A stretch of 64,000 nucleotides of DNA from Schizochytrium sp. CCTCC M209059 (Eukaryota > Sar > Bigyra > Thraustochytrida > Thraustochytriidae): assembly GCA_000818945.1 (NCBI GenBank), contig KN805394.1:17688-81687 (forward strand), written 5' to 3'. Position numbers and translations under genes: made by a program. Positions 10,601 through 20,528 of this stretch are shown piece after piece (positions within the stretch are counted from its first letter, which is position 1; each line of letters opens with the position of its first letter). Below the pieces are notes generated by a model that saw only the letters and a list, made by a program, of their open reading frames with translations, ran no database searches and had not been told where the DNA came from.

Positions 10601-13414
10601 AACGAGATCAAGGTTCTAAAGGGAAAACTCAAGATTATGTGTGGTTCGGCATTCGAGTCTGATGTTGACACGAGCTTTCCTATCTTTGACGAGAACGTCC
10701 TGTCATTTTTTCCCGAGGAGTCATGTCGCGCGTTAGGTGCGATGGATTTCGGAACGCCTGAAAAGGAGCTCAAGTCAATGCTGCGTGATGTGATTGAAGC
10801 TCTTTTTGTGGAGATCCGCCGAGCCGACGCTATTCTAGGTATCTTGCTCGAAGCAGGAGCAGATATCGACCACGTGGACGACAATGAAAAACCGGCATTC
10901 GACGATGCCTATCGTCTCGAGTACTTTGAGACTAAGAGGGATGAGCTGGAGACGGCGTTTGTAAGAAGAAGCGGGCTCGCGCACGATCAGCCAATCTTTC
11001 GAGACAAAATTATGCATCAAGCGGTTCACGCAGCATGGGTTGATCAGGGTCTGCGCTTCAAGGCATTGAGAGCGCTCGCCTATTGGACCATTGTGCTGGG
11101 TCTCTTGACTCTTGTTGCAATTCGCTACAGCGGCCGCGACGTGTACGAGTCCTACTCGATCCAAGCGACAATTTCCAACCGTGTATCGTCTGGCACAGCA
11201 GGAGACCTCGAAGACGTTTCAGACCTGGACAGCTGGAATGACTACGTTGAAAACGTTTTCATCGAAGCCCTCTGGCCAGCGGCGAATGTTCCAGACTTGA
11301 GCTCGAACGAAAATATGCTTGGCGGAGGACTCACCTTCCTCGGGCGGCCTCGCTATCGTCAGATCCGGACGCTCCCAGAGAGCTGTTCCGCAACGATGCC
11401 CTCTTTGCTGCCCGCAGCTGACGCGACATGCTACGCGCCGTATTCGCAAGGAACTTTTAAAGCTCTCGACGACACCCTCGAAAATAGGACAGACTTTGCG
11501 TGCAAATTGCGCGATGGCACAAGCCTCGATATTGCTTGGGAGGATAGCCCTGCGGTTCCCTTTTTTGGAAAATTTGGCTTTTACAAGGGCGGCGGCGTCA
11601 GTGTGGTGTTACCATCGAACTCAACGCGCGCGCAGCGCCTCTTGCAAGATCTGCGCGCTTGCGATTTCCTGACCATGCAAACACGACTTGCTGTCTTGGA
11701 ATTTACCTTGTACTCGCGAGCTCACGAGCTATTCGTTCACGGAAGGGTCTTCATGGAGCAGACTACCGCCGGAGGTGTCTTTGTTGGACAGCGTTGGGAG
11801 ACCCGCAAGCTCGTAAGCTACGAATCTGCAGACGACCGGAGCAATCAATGGATGGAGTGGGGAATGTCCGTTCTTTTGCTCTTGCATTTCGGAGGAGAGC
11901 TTCGCAGAATGACCAAATCGTTATGGCGTACAAGCGAAGACCCGATCATTCCTCGAGGTGCTCGTGCATCATTGAGTACAAGGGTAAGCAATGCTCAGAG
12001 CTTTGAGATGCCAGACCGCTTGGGAGAGAGCAGTCTTACAAGCCTCATTATTTTGGATCAAGAGGAACAAGAGTGGTGCATATGCGAAGCAACAAAGACG
12101 AGGACCCCAGATGACTCAGAGGGCCGTTGGAATATTCAAATTCACAATAGCGATAAAGTCTTCGACCCGCAGAATCTCCGATGGCTTCCGACTGGAAAAC
12201 ATGTGAAAGATGGGCATTTTGCAATTGGCCAGGCCGTGGAAGTCGCAGCAGGGCCGAACAGGCAAGCGTGCTCTGGCATGATTGTTGGTGCGAATGTTCG
12301 CTCCGAACCCTGTACGTACAGTGTGTTCACGTTCAGCTCCCCGAGTGTTTTACTGCAGTATGTCCCGGAGAACGTGATTCGCGAAGTCTCTCATTGCGCA
12401 ATTGCGGAGATTAGAAGCTCACCGCGTGGGAACAAGTTTTTGGCAAGAAGTACGGCTCCTCAGCATCGGAAGGGAGTCGGATTGCTTCGGGCAAAAGCTC
12501 TCGATCTGATCCATGCAGGAAAAGATCAGTTCGTGAGCATTGCCGATAAAGGCTTCTTTGGGGTTTTGACCAGTCTGTTTGGCGATATTTCGCCCTACTG
12601 GTCTGATCCATTCAATTACATCGACCTGAGCATCATGTTTCTCTCATGTGCCCTGGTCGCAGCTCATCTCTCACTCCTCAGCAAAGTTGCTGATAAACGC
12701 GTGGGTTGGCAAGAAACTTCAGCGTCAAACGTCTTCATTGACGTCTCAGATGTCATGTGGTATGCTACAATTCGCCAATACCTGCTTGCTGGGGTTGTCT
12801 TCTTGTGTTACCTCAAGACGCTCGAGTACCTGCGTGTGGCTGCAACATTTGCTATTCCAGTTATGATTATCATCGGCATGCTGGTCAAGCTGATGAGTTT
12901 CCTTGCCATTTTGGCTGTTTTTGTGCTTGCCTTTGGTCTCTTCGACTATGTGGTCTTTGGACTCAAGTACGCGCCGGCTAACTCTGTGATGAAGGCGCTC
13001 GTGTTCACGGTGCGAGGCGCTTTGGGTGAGCTCGATTTCGACGGCAAGTATGAGATGGACCAAATCGTGGGCACCGGCATGACAATGCTTGCCGCCGTGC
13101 TTTTGGTAATCCTTCTTCTCAACCTGCTCATCGCAGTTATGAGCGAGGCGTACGAGGAGGTCAAGTCCACGGCCGAGGCGCGCTGGTGCTACATGCAATT
13201 TGCGGCGATTTATCGGCGCGAGCAAGGGGCCGAATTTTGGACAATTCTCTGGCAGAGTCGTCCCGTCCAAGCTCTGCGCATATTAATTGCACGCTGCTTC
13301 AATGCAGGTGGCCTCTCTGCGCAGCAGCAAGTCGTACCCGTGAACGTTAGCGACCGCACCGACGTTGTTGAGCACGAAGGTTCAGGCAAACCCGTTGACC
13401 CAAACCGAGACTAG
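7631..13414 (+). CDS. Polycystin-2-like TRP channel with ankyrin repeats and Tudor-like insert
   Basis: This 1,927-residue ion channel has an N-terminal beta-rich region (about residues 18-170) that looks C2-like. A helical region and ankyrin repeats follow (clear units about 728-945, for example GTSLQAACNYGYIECVREL and GRTALHNATSMGNLSAV). S1 is near 1145-1168. The next segment matches the polycystin TOP domain (LGRPRYRQIR near 1238, then TRLAVLEFTLYS and TAGGVF). S2 is near 1407-1427, S3 near 1660-1684, S4 near 1712-1735, S5 near 1740-1777 and S6 near 1815-1840 (NLLIAVMSEAYEEVKS). Between S2 and S3 is an insert of about 230 residues with two Tudor/SH3-like stretches. The role is probably Ca2+-permeable signalling, perhaps ciliary. 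The first ATG is at 7631; a second at 7661 has a better context (ACCATGG). The open frame from 7535 begins at TTG. Ankyrin repeats are not known to me from animal polycystins. Confidence 0.82.
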   Translation: MAESETQRGTMASEKENVGTPASGMTSYAVYILRAFDFGNVSVLKNNKKLYCKVEYLGNSYRIESQAAPVNFEREWTNWVRIEAPSSSETVSEPDKQALVETGKDVVKTDTETNTSEGDDSIVKFTIIEEDEGVSCISTSQLSGVIAAKDLFGSRLKFRHFKLAHTDGSYDRVDLRVASVPLESVQLERPASLRVDIFDHSSATSYEVLFLEASGKLQRYYKLNENEINCLQADKICAMHIRGEPPYDIFEEVPLHNALGNSLPHWHDTLRFLLSAYDPREVCLSALSLFEQLGRLFVMVQSQLNDASRSIVTADTSRDMLLQLLSSAGTSLQFSSKEDESCFLNGIESNGIGGVDAQALAQLFSDLHVLAQSSSPDTQPGHEEALQRVLVSLLLAVLIPNPERRVQTSARQFVRHFISQQRREHTASLAKEDQKADVNLEWELGAFKRILSENMSEVLAVHRVVHSPESRFDSAYKQRVAIDSRGSKLLAAAKRADFETCKHLLHSHSHGNDLDVNADVEYHEEIMCFLMASLKRIRKERNYFAWNCHPEKEGHSLRAMQYVQGELEAVRNILKRLVETGADLNARSVSQESHFEALVRMRDNETLKVLASASLTPRAVRANLGTSWKLLFEQFRAHQDECSAVLETLLGVQAALVRAQVPDGYCEAVFEACEELGHVAINELFRAQLGDSVTVKILRRMFRKVHGEDGHTQLSLFSVRQRQFSRYGTSLQAACNYGYIECVRELISYGADIHTVPRNGCTPMHIAVGHHFVEIVRLFCTEGARRDDAALLSSVENGQVEILQILHSHWPEAANPYRGELDRTLLHIACERQGSREDKIVPALIQMGVSVNEVDVIGRTALHNATSMGNLSAVRCLMEAGADDTLPTRLEGSTIIHEAAKKGRISVLQFLLQNASGETVDALDRRGRTPVCYAFDRRKYLEMALFCLFESVKCASHKAIRNMSFTGEIKTFASLIEQRYSSPHRSKQEKNEIKVLKGKLKIMCGSAFESDVDTSFPIFDENVLSFFPEESCRALGAMDFGTPEKELKSMLRDVIEALFVEIRRADAILGILLEAGADIDHVDDNEKPAFDDAYRLEYFETKRDELETAFVRRSGLAHDQPIFRDKIMHQAVHAAWVDQGLRFKALRALAYWTIVLGLLTLVAIRYSGRDVYESYSIQATISNRVSSGTAGDLEDVSDLDSWNDYVENVFIEALWPAANVPDLSSNENMLGGGLTFLGRPRYRQIRTLPESCSATMPSLLPAADATCYAPYSQGTFKALDDTLENRTDFACKLRDGTSLDIAWEDSPAVPFFGKFGFYKGGGVSVVLPSNSTRAQRLLQDLRACDFLTMQTRLAVLEFTLYSRAHELFVHGRVFMEQTTAGGVFVGQRWETRKLVSYESADDRSNQWMEWGMSVLLLLHFGGELRRMTKSLWRTSEDPIIPRGARASLSTRVSNAQSFEMPDRLGESSLTSLIILDQEEQEWCICEATKTRTPDDSEGRWNIQIHNSDKVFDPQNLRWLPTGKHVKDGHFAIGQAVEVAAGPNRQACSGMIVGANVRSEPCTYSVFTFSSPSVLLQYVPENVIREVSHCAIAEIRSSPRGNKFLARSTAPQHRKGVGLLRAKALDLIHAGKDQFVSIADKGFFGVLTSLFGDISPYWSDPFNYIDLSIMFLSCALVAAHLSLLSKVADKRVGWQETSASNVFIDVSDVMWYATIRQYLLAGVVFLCYLKTLEYLRVAATFAIPVMIIIGMLVKLMSFLAILAVFVLAFGLFDYVVFGLKYAPANSVMKALVFTVRGALGELDFDGKYEMDQIVGTGMTMLAAVLLVILLLNLLIAVMSEAYEEVKSTAEARWCYMQFAAIYRREQGAEFWTILWQSRPVQALRILIARCFNAGGLSAQQQVVPVNVSDRTDVVEHEGSGKPVDPNRD

Positions 13415-13495
13415 GCCTAGGGCTAAAATCGACTAAAACGATAAAAACAATCACCAAACCTTTTCCTTGTCGCGCGCAGGGGCTGGGCTTGGACG

Positions 13496-14675
13496 ATGCA
13501 CATGCAACGCGCGGTGTCGACGGGCGCGGAGAGCGGCGGCAGCGGCTCTGGCGTCTCGGCGTCCTCGCGGACGCTGCTGCCCAAGCCTGGGACGGGCTTG
13601 CCCTCGAGCAACTCCTTCACGGCGACATCCGCCGCCGAGGCCGCGACCGCCGCGGAATCTGCGCGGGCCCCGCGCCGGACGCCGCCCGAGCACGCTTCGG
13701 CGTCGTCGTTCGACCGAGGCACGGGCTCCCTCGCGGCGCGGCAGAGCGCGGAGAGAAGGACCAACACAGGCGGCGGCGGCGGCAGCGGCTTCGGCACCAG
13801 CACGAGCAGCACGGCCAGCACCGGCAGCACCGGCGCTCGAGACAACACCGCTGCGGGCGGCGGAACCGCCGCGGGGGGCGCTCAAGATGGGCCGGCGCGG
13901 CCCGCCCCAGGCACCATGCACAGGCAGATCTCTGACGACTTCCGCAAGGCCGCGAGGAAGGCCGAATTCGAACCCAGGACCTCGGAGCGCCTCGAGCGCA
14001 ACATGGCGCGCGTCCACGCCGCCATGGAGGCCGACAGCATGGCCGCTTTCGGTAAGTAAAGACTCATTGACTGATTGATGAAGAAAAGAAACCGATTCCT
14101 TCTTTGTCAACCACGCACGTGGAAGGAGGAATATTGTGTCAAGCTGACGAGCGCATTACGCAATCAGGACAAAACAAGGAAAAGGTTCTCCGAGGAATCG
14201 ACGAAATTAGGAAGCGGCAGATGGACGTGTTCAGGCACCAAATGCACCTCGAATTCAGGTACGTTGGTTTTCCAGAGCATGCGTCACTCGATCTTGCATC
14301 TAGAACTCGTTTTCTTCTTCTAGGTTTTTTTTTCCCCTTTGTTTTCTAACAGATCCTCTTCTCCCCTTCCACACATGTAGCCTTTCAATGGATGACAATG
14401 AGGAAGACGTGATGGATCCCGAGCAAAAGATCTTTTCTTCAGAGGGATTTTCGGAGGAGTTCCAGGAAAAGTTCAAAAAGAAGGAGCGTGTTCGCGATGA
14501 TATACATGGTATGCTTGAACAGCTCACCAAACAGCTGCAAGAGGTCAATGCTGCTGGAGTAGTGGCGCATATGCCTGTGGACCCAAGCTACACAGAACCC
14601 AAACACTCCGACGCCGCGGCAACAGGTGATGGCGGTGACAGTTTCGAACCAAATTGGAATGTTGATTTCTCTTAA
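13496..14675 (+). CDS. Three-exon coiled-coil protein of unknown function
   Basis: I do not recognise this protein. I infer exons 13496-14051, 14126-14258 and 14381-14675. The donors are G|GTAAGT at 14052 and AG|GTACGT at 14259, and the acceptors follow GGAAG and CATGTAG. Phases agree at both junctions and give 327 residues. In-phase alternative acceptors at 14129 and 14144 cannot be excluded. Exon 1 codes for a Ser/Thr/Gly/Ala-rich disordered region and then a basic segment (KAARKAEFEPRTSERLE). Exons 2 and 3 encode a charged helix likely to form a coiled coil (KEKVLRGIDEIRKRQ, later KKKERVRDDIHGMLEQL). It starts only 81 bases after the channel stop. A pyrimidine-rich stretch ending in GCGCAG precedes the ATG, so an upstream non-coding exon is possible. 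Confidence 0.6.
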
Positions 14676-14990
14676 CCAACACAAAATGTCCTTCGTGACA
14701 CTTTGAGCCCAGGCCGTAGGCCTCAGTCTGGTTCAAACAAAGAGAATACGTGGCACTTTATACATTACCTTTGAATAAGCTTCGTGGCTCGCTGCTACTA
14801 TGGACACGCGATTTGATTTGCGTTACGTTGCGTCACGTCACGTGATTTCGGCGAGTCGCTCCAGCGCACCTTTTGTTCGACATACACCATATCATGGATA
14901 CCACGAATCTGTCTACTTTCTTCATTCCTGCGACGACTGGACTTGCCTGGCTGGCTTCGGTTCAAGCTCGTCTTCCGTTCTCCATGTCTT

Positions 14991-17900
14991 CTATATTTTG
15001 GACTCTCTCGCGCGGCGAAGCAAGTCAAAGCCCTCGCACGCAGATGTTGGCAGATCCTTTGAAAAACCTTTTGCACGAATGTGGTCAATCATTTTGGCGC
15101 AGATGTTGGAAGCACGGAGCGTGGAATTTGAGCCAATCACGATAAGTTTTTTCTTGGCACGCGTGATGGCCACGTTGATTCGGGCCACATCGTGCAGCAG
15201 GCCCCCGACATCATTTTGTACATTCGATCTTACCATAGAAATGATAATACATTCCTTGTCACGACCCTGATACGTGTCGATCGTTGCCACTTCGACGTCA
15301 CCACACCCGGTAAGTTCTTTCTTCAATGTTTGCACTTGCGAGCGGTACGGCGTGATAATGCCAATGTCGCTTTCAACAGCCCCGCAAACGAGCATTCCAT
15401 TCACAAGGAGACTCACAATCTTGGCCTCGCTTCGATTCTGCAGTCGCCCATAGTGCTCTGTCTGGACCTTGTCCGAGCCTACGTCTGGCTGTGATACCAG
15501 GCCGGTTCCTCCAGCCAAGTCCTGAGCGTCATTGACCGTCCTGTGCATAGCAACGCGTGTATCGGACGCGTTGGCGATCTCGTCTGTATTAAGAAAAAGG
15601 AGCTTCGCGCTCGGGTCAACCGAGTGCAAAAGCCATTGGTCTTCTTTGCTTCCTCCAGCACGCCAGAGCACGCGTTCACGCTCCACAAAGCCTGGCAAGC
15701 GCATTGAGCCCTGGGCCACAGCCTCGCAACCAGCCTCAAGCGCCGTCGCGCTGCAGATCTTGCGTTCATCCCCGACTTCTCTTGGTGCATAGACGAGATC
15801 ATTGGCGAGGTCCATGATCTCCTTGTTCATACGATACTGCTTAAAGAGGAAAACTCTGCTCTTTTCATGCGCTTCACCCAGTTCCTTGAGCAAGGTGTCT
15901 CCCATGCCAAGAGCTTTGGCGTGCGGGCTCTTGACGAGCGGCGGCAGCTGCTTGTCGTCTCCAATGAGAATAAAGCGCTTGGCGCGGCTGATGGGCCCAA
16001 TGAGCTGCGGCGTGATCGCCTGGCCAGCCTCGTCAACAATGACGTAATCAAACTTGCATTTGCGTACAAAGGCCGACTTCGCACTCAGACACGTGACGCC
16101 CACAACTAGTCCTGGTTTCGTCTTGAGCTTGCAGAGATCGTCGAGACTCTGGCGCGAGATCAAACACTCGCGCAGGTCCTGGTGCACCTTGCTCTCGCGA
16201 CCCACACGGTAAACTTTGTCTACACTTTCCTTGATCTTGAGTAACAGACTGTCAACCGCATTGTTTGTGTACGAGCACACCAGTACGGAGGCTTTGAGTT
16301 GGACGAGTGCGCGAACGACAAAGCTAATGGTTGTGGATTTGCCCGTTCCAGGCAAACCTTGGATACAAACGTAGTCATCCGCAGCGAGAACATAGCGAAT
16401 TGCCTGTTGCTGTTGGTCATTCATTTCGCTGTTGAAAAAAGTCTCTAACTTGGCAGCTTCAGAATTCGAGTCATTCGACACCGCTCCGTTTGGCCCTGAG
16501 AAAGCAAGCGTCGCCGGTGCCCCTGGCGTGGCGAGCATTCTGTGCAAGGCGTCAAGTGTCGTATTTCCGCTCCACACCGCGGATGGAACAGGCCCGCGAG
16601 CACGAAAAACGCCACCTTGGTCGTCGTCTAGAAAGCGCGGCTCTACATGGTCAATGATGAGCTCGCGATGCCGGTCAACCCGGGGCGACGTCTCCCCGCT
16701 TGAAGGCGGACCCTGTGCTCCGGAAGAGGACACTTTCATGAACTGCGTAAGACTCGATTTTACATTTTTGACCCAGCCTACCTGAAAGCCCTGCTGGTCG
16801 ACGCGCCAGAAAAGGTCTTCAAGGCGAGTCTTTTCCGGTAGCGGCACGGGATTTGCGAGTTCGAGCGTAACGGTGTCACTGGTCATGTCATGCACGATGC
16901 CATCGCAGAGTCCTATGTGTCTGCCCTCCAAGCTGATCACGACACGCTCGCCAACACTTAGATTGGACTGTAATATGGAAGGATGCGTTCTGGGGGAAGA
17001 GCTGCCCTCACCTCTGACCAGTGGGTGTCTTTGGAATGAACAGAGAAAGGAGCGTGATGCAAACGTTTGGGCCTGCAGCTTAGTGGAGACAAGCTTGAGC
17101 GACGCGATGCACTTGCCACGGTTTTCACGAGCGTTACCTGTCATTGTCCACAATTCACGCAGCCTTCCGGACGACTCTTTGGCCTCTACGTCGATCAGCT
17201 TCATCCACCTGCGATAAAATTCAATATGCGAATCGGAAAGGTGGCCCACAATGGCGTTATATTCGTCTGGTCCGATGCCAGATGATTCGGCTGTTCCCTT
17301 TTCGAGCGCACGATGAACAGTCATACAGCCCACTTTTTCAAAACATCTCGTGCACAAGCTGCTCTGGTTTCGGTAGCCCAAGACGCGCGGCATTTTCATA
17401 TCCTCGATGTCTTCGAGTGTGCCAACATTCTGCTCTCCACCATTCTTTTGCTGCGAGTGCGATGCGACACCGTTTGAGCTGCGGAGGTAGTGGGGCGTGG
17501 CTGGGACCGCAAAGCGGTTTCGGTTTTGCACGATAGCGGCAACGTGACTGTGCTCGCGAGCAACGCCTTGGAGAAACGCCTTTTCCTTCCCCGGGAGTTT
17601 GTTGAGCCCCTTATTGTCTCCGCGCGTAATGTACATGAGCAGGCCGGCGCCGCTGAAACTACCGGTACCAGAGCAATAGAGCTTGCGTTCACGATAGCGA
17701 TCCTCCATAAGCAGCGAGTATAAGAGTACTTGATGGGAATAGCGCTGGCGGACCGCGCCAGTCTTCAGTTCCAAAACAGCCTCAAATGTTTCGGGAGTGT
17801 CTTCCTCCTTGCGATGGACCTTGATGCGCGCGACAAGGTCCGGCGTGCCCACAATCCCCCACATACATGAATACACCTTGTCTTCAGAGAGAAGGATTTC

Positions 17901-19558
17901 TTCAATCTCAACATAACCCTCGCCCTGTCCAGGGCCGAGATGTATTTTAGTCTTGCCGCCCGTGGCGTCGGAGCGTCTATCTTGGTAGTTGTTGTTATTG
18001 TTGTTGTTGTTGTTGTTGGTAGCTCTCTGCGCACCACGCGTCTCCAAGGGTGTCCTTGGCTGAGCCAGCGCGGGCATGTGGTGCAGAGAAAAATTTTTCA
18101 ATGCCGTCACGACGCCCTCAAGTTCGCCCGTCGCCGTAGGCTCGGACATGTTCACGGCGAAGAGCTCCTCCTTGGCTTGCGGGGACGCTAGGATCTCCTT
18201 CATGAGTTCCTTGAGCGTCTTCTCGTCGTCGAGAAGATTCTGCTCACCAGTCTGCTCGCGATAGGGCAGAAGGATGCGCTCGACCAACTCATGCTTCAAG
18301 TGGCCCAAGACAAGTGATGGGTTGCTCTCCGAAAGGCTCATTTCCTGCTTGAGCATGGCCCGCCGCACGCACTCTGACGAGTCCATGATACTTGTGGGGG
18401 AGACGAGAAAGTCTGGATTGACGACTAAAAAGTTGCGATCTCGCGAAACCACAATTGGCTCGCTAAAGCTGTTTGGCTTGCCATGAGACCAGACTACGTT
18501 CACATAGTCGCCCTCGCGAGGCAGTGTATCCTCGTCCGCCCATTCGTGTTGAAGGACGACTCTTGCGGTTTCGCCGGAAGGACGAATTTCCACCTCGAGC
18601 TCCGCCACGTCACCGGCGCCAGTAGTAGGGGATGACAGTAACTTGATCACTTTGGCTCGCGTGAAAACGGAAAACTCAGAATTCGCAGACCCGGAATAAG
18701 GTGGCAGTATTCGCGGATGTGTTTCATGGCCCGATGCTATTTTGCTGCCTTTCTCGAATTGCTCCATGGCATCGAGAAAAATATCGTTAGACGGGGAAGA
18801 CATTTGCGCACTTGCGTGCGTTGTAGGCGCGGGTGCAGTTGCCAACGTTGGGACAAATGCGTTACCTGAAGGCGCGGCATTTACATGAGCTGACGACGCC
18901 GACTCAGCCGCGCGACCACCCTCATGGTCTACTTGCATCGGCGCCGAGTCGTAGGTAGCTCTGGGCGCAGAGCTAGATGTAAATTTGAGCGGCATCTCTG
19001 GTGTAGCGTTGGGCGCCAAGGACGGCATGACTTTGGAAACGCTAATATTGGCTTCTGCGGCCTCCAAAGCCGCCCACATGAGTGAATCTTCCAGATCCTC
19101 GGCAACCGGTGATGCGTGCTGCCTCTCTTCCTGGAGACCTGTATCGATTTGCAACGGTGCTGATTTTGCAGTCGCTGGCGCTTCAGCGTGCATGTTTTCT
19201 GCCGCAGGCACGGTTACACATGTGTTGCTGATAGGCATAGAAGCAGCTCGGGTCGCCGTCGTGACAGGGTTCGTTTGCGACTGCGAGGACGATGGCATGG
19301 AAGCGGCTCGGTTCAAGGGCTGTTGATGTTGGTGCAGGTCTTTTTGCCGCGGTTCATGTTGAATTTGTCGCGACGGCAAGATTTGCTGGTTGTTCGACTG
19401 AATCGGTTGCATCGTTTCCCGATGAATCTGAGGCTGCTGATGTTGCAAAGGCTGAAATTGTTGCGGTTGGGCAGGACGCCGCTGTTGCTGCTGTTGTTGT
19501 TGTTGTTGTTGTGGTTGTTGTTGCAAAGGCTGAAGTTGTTGCGGTTGGGCAGGACGCC

Positions 19559-19589
<31 letters not shown>

Positions 19590-20528
19590 TTGTTGCTGTT
19601 GCTGTTGTTGTTGCTGTTGTTGTGGTTGTTTTTGCAAAGGCTGAAGTTGTTGCGGTTGGGCAGGACGCCGCTGTTGTTGTTGTTGTTGTTGTTGTTTTTG
19701 CTGATGCTGAAGCTGATGCTGGTGCTGTTGCGTCGAGCGGGGGAACACCTCAGAGCGAGGTGCAATGCGGGATAATAGTTGACCAGATGGTTGCTGGCCA
19801 GCAGAGCGCGCGCCACTCATGTTTGGATCACCAGCCTGACCCGCCTGACCCACTTGACCCACTTGACTCGCTTGGCCCGCCTGGCGAAGCTTGCGCTTGC
19901 GCAAGGCTTCTGCTCGTTTCGCCGCAATTTCCGCTTCGGAGCGACGGGGGCGCATGCCGCGGGCGGCTACTGCCTGGGGACCGGCCGCAGAGATTGTGAC
20001 CGAAGACAATGTGCGCGCTGGCGGCTGACGGGGTCGTTTCGCAAGATTATGCGTAAGTTGATCAAGGAGACTGTTGATTCCAGGGTCGGTATCGCCTTTC
20101 GCAGCCCTCTCAGCGCCAAGAGCATCCAGTCTGGGCCCAAGATTGACGGCTATATTCTCTGAGATATCTTCTGGTGCACGGTCGCTTTCCTCGTACACCC
20201 ACTGTCGAAGCAAGGTGTTGTTGTTCTCCTGGTTGTGCTCAATGCTTTGATGCGAAAGGCTATTGCGGTCGGCGATGGCCCCGCCGTGGGCCTGTTCGTG
20301 TGACAAAGGTCCAGCGAGCCGCGGTCGCTTACCGCCCTGACCTTGGTGGACACGGGAAAGCACCTCGTCGAGGTTGTTGAGCTCCGTCGCTGGGTGCGCC
20401 GTGCTTCGAGCCATGCGCTTTCGGTCCGTGGACGGGGCGCGCTCGTGCCACGACACCATGGTCGCCTGTCTTGGCGTGCTTACCTGCGGCGACGATACGG
20501 GCGTCACGCCCGTGTACTCGTCCTCCAT
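14991..20528 (-). CDS. DNA2: DNA2-like nuclease-helicase
   Basis: An 1,845-residue protein of the DNA2 family, which trims flaps in Okazaki-fragment maturation and resects DNA ends. The RecB-like nuclease has Asp in GTPDLV near residue 897 and ELKTG at about 920-924, followed by HQVLLYSLLM. Fe-S cluster cysteines are visible: the first in SECVRRAML, then the CxxCxxxxxC set in LCTRCFEKVGC. The SF1 helicase has Walker A GLPGTGKST at 1391-1399, motif II VDEAGQA, motif III GDDKQLPP, motif V/VI VATIDTYQGRD and ARINVAITRAKK. The first 600 or so residues are disordered, with long Gln runs and three RRPAQPQQ repeats. A poly-Asn run also lies ahead of the nuclease. Yeast and human DNA2 are shorter (about 1,522 and 1,060). 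No intron is needed. The ATG is at 20528, head-to-head with the ankyrin gene. Confidence 0.92.
19440..19705 (-). repeat. Gln-coding CAG/CAA repeats with three RRPAQPQQ modules
   Basis: Inside the DNA2 reading frame, long CTG/TTG tracts (plus-strand view) encode poly-Gln. They are punctuated three times by nearly identical modules RRPAQPQQ[L/F]QPLQ. The mixed CAG/CAA codons and repeated linker indicate tandem duplication of a whole module and not simple triplet slippage. Confidence 0.85.

Noticed and set aside
19188..19999. Plus-strand frames rich in Leu or Val
   Set aside because: They are the antisense of the DNA2 poly-Gln tracts.
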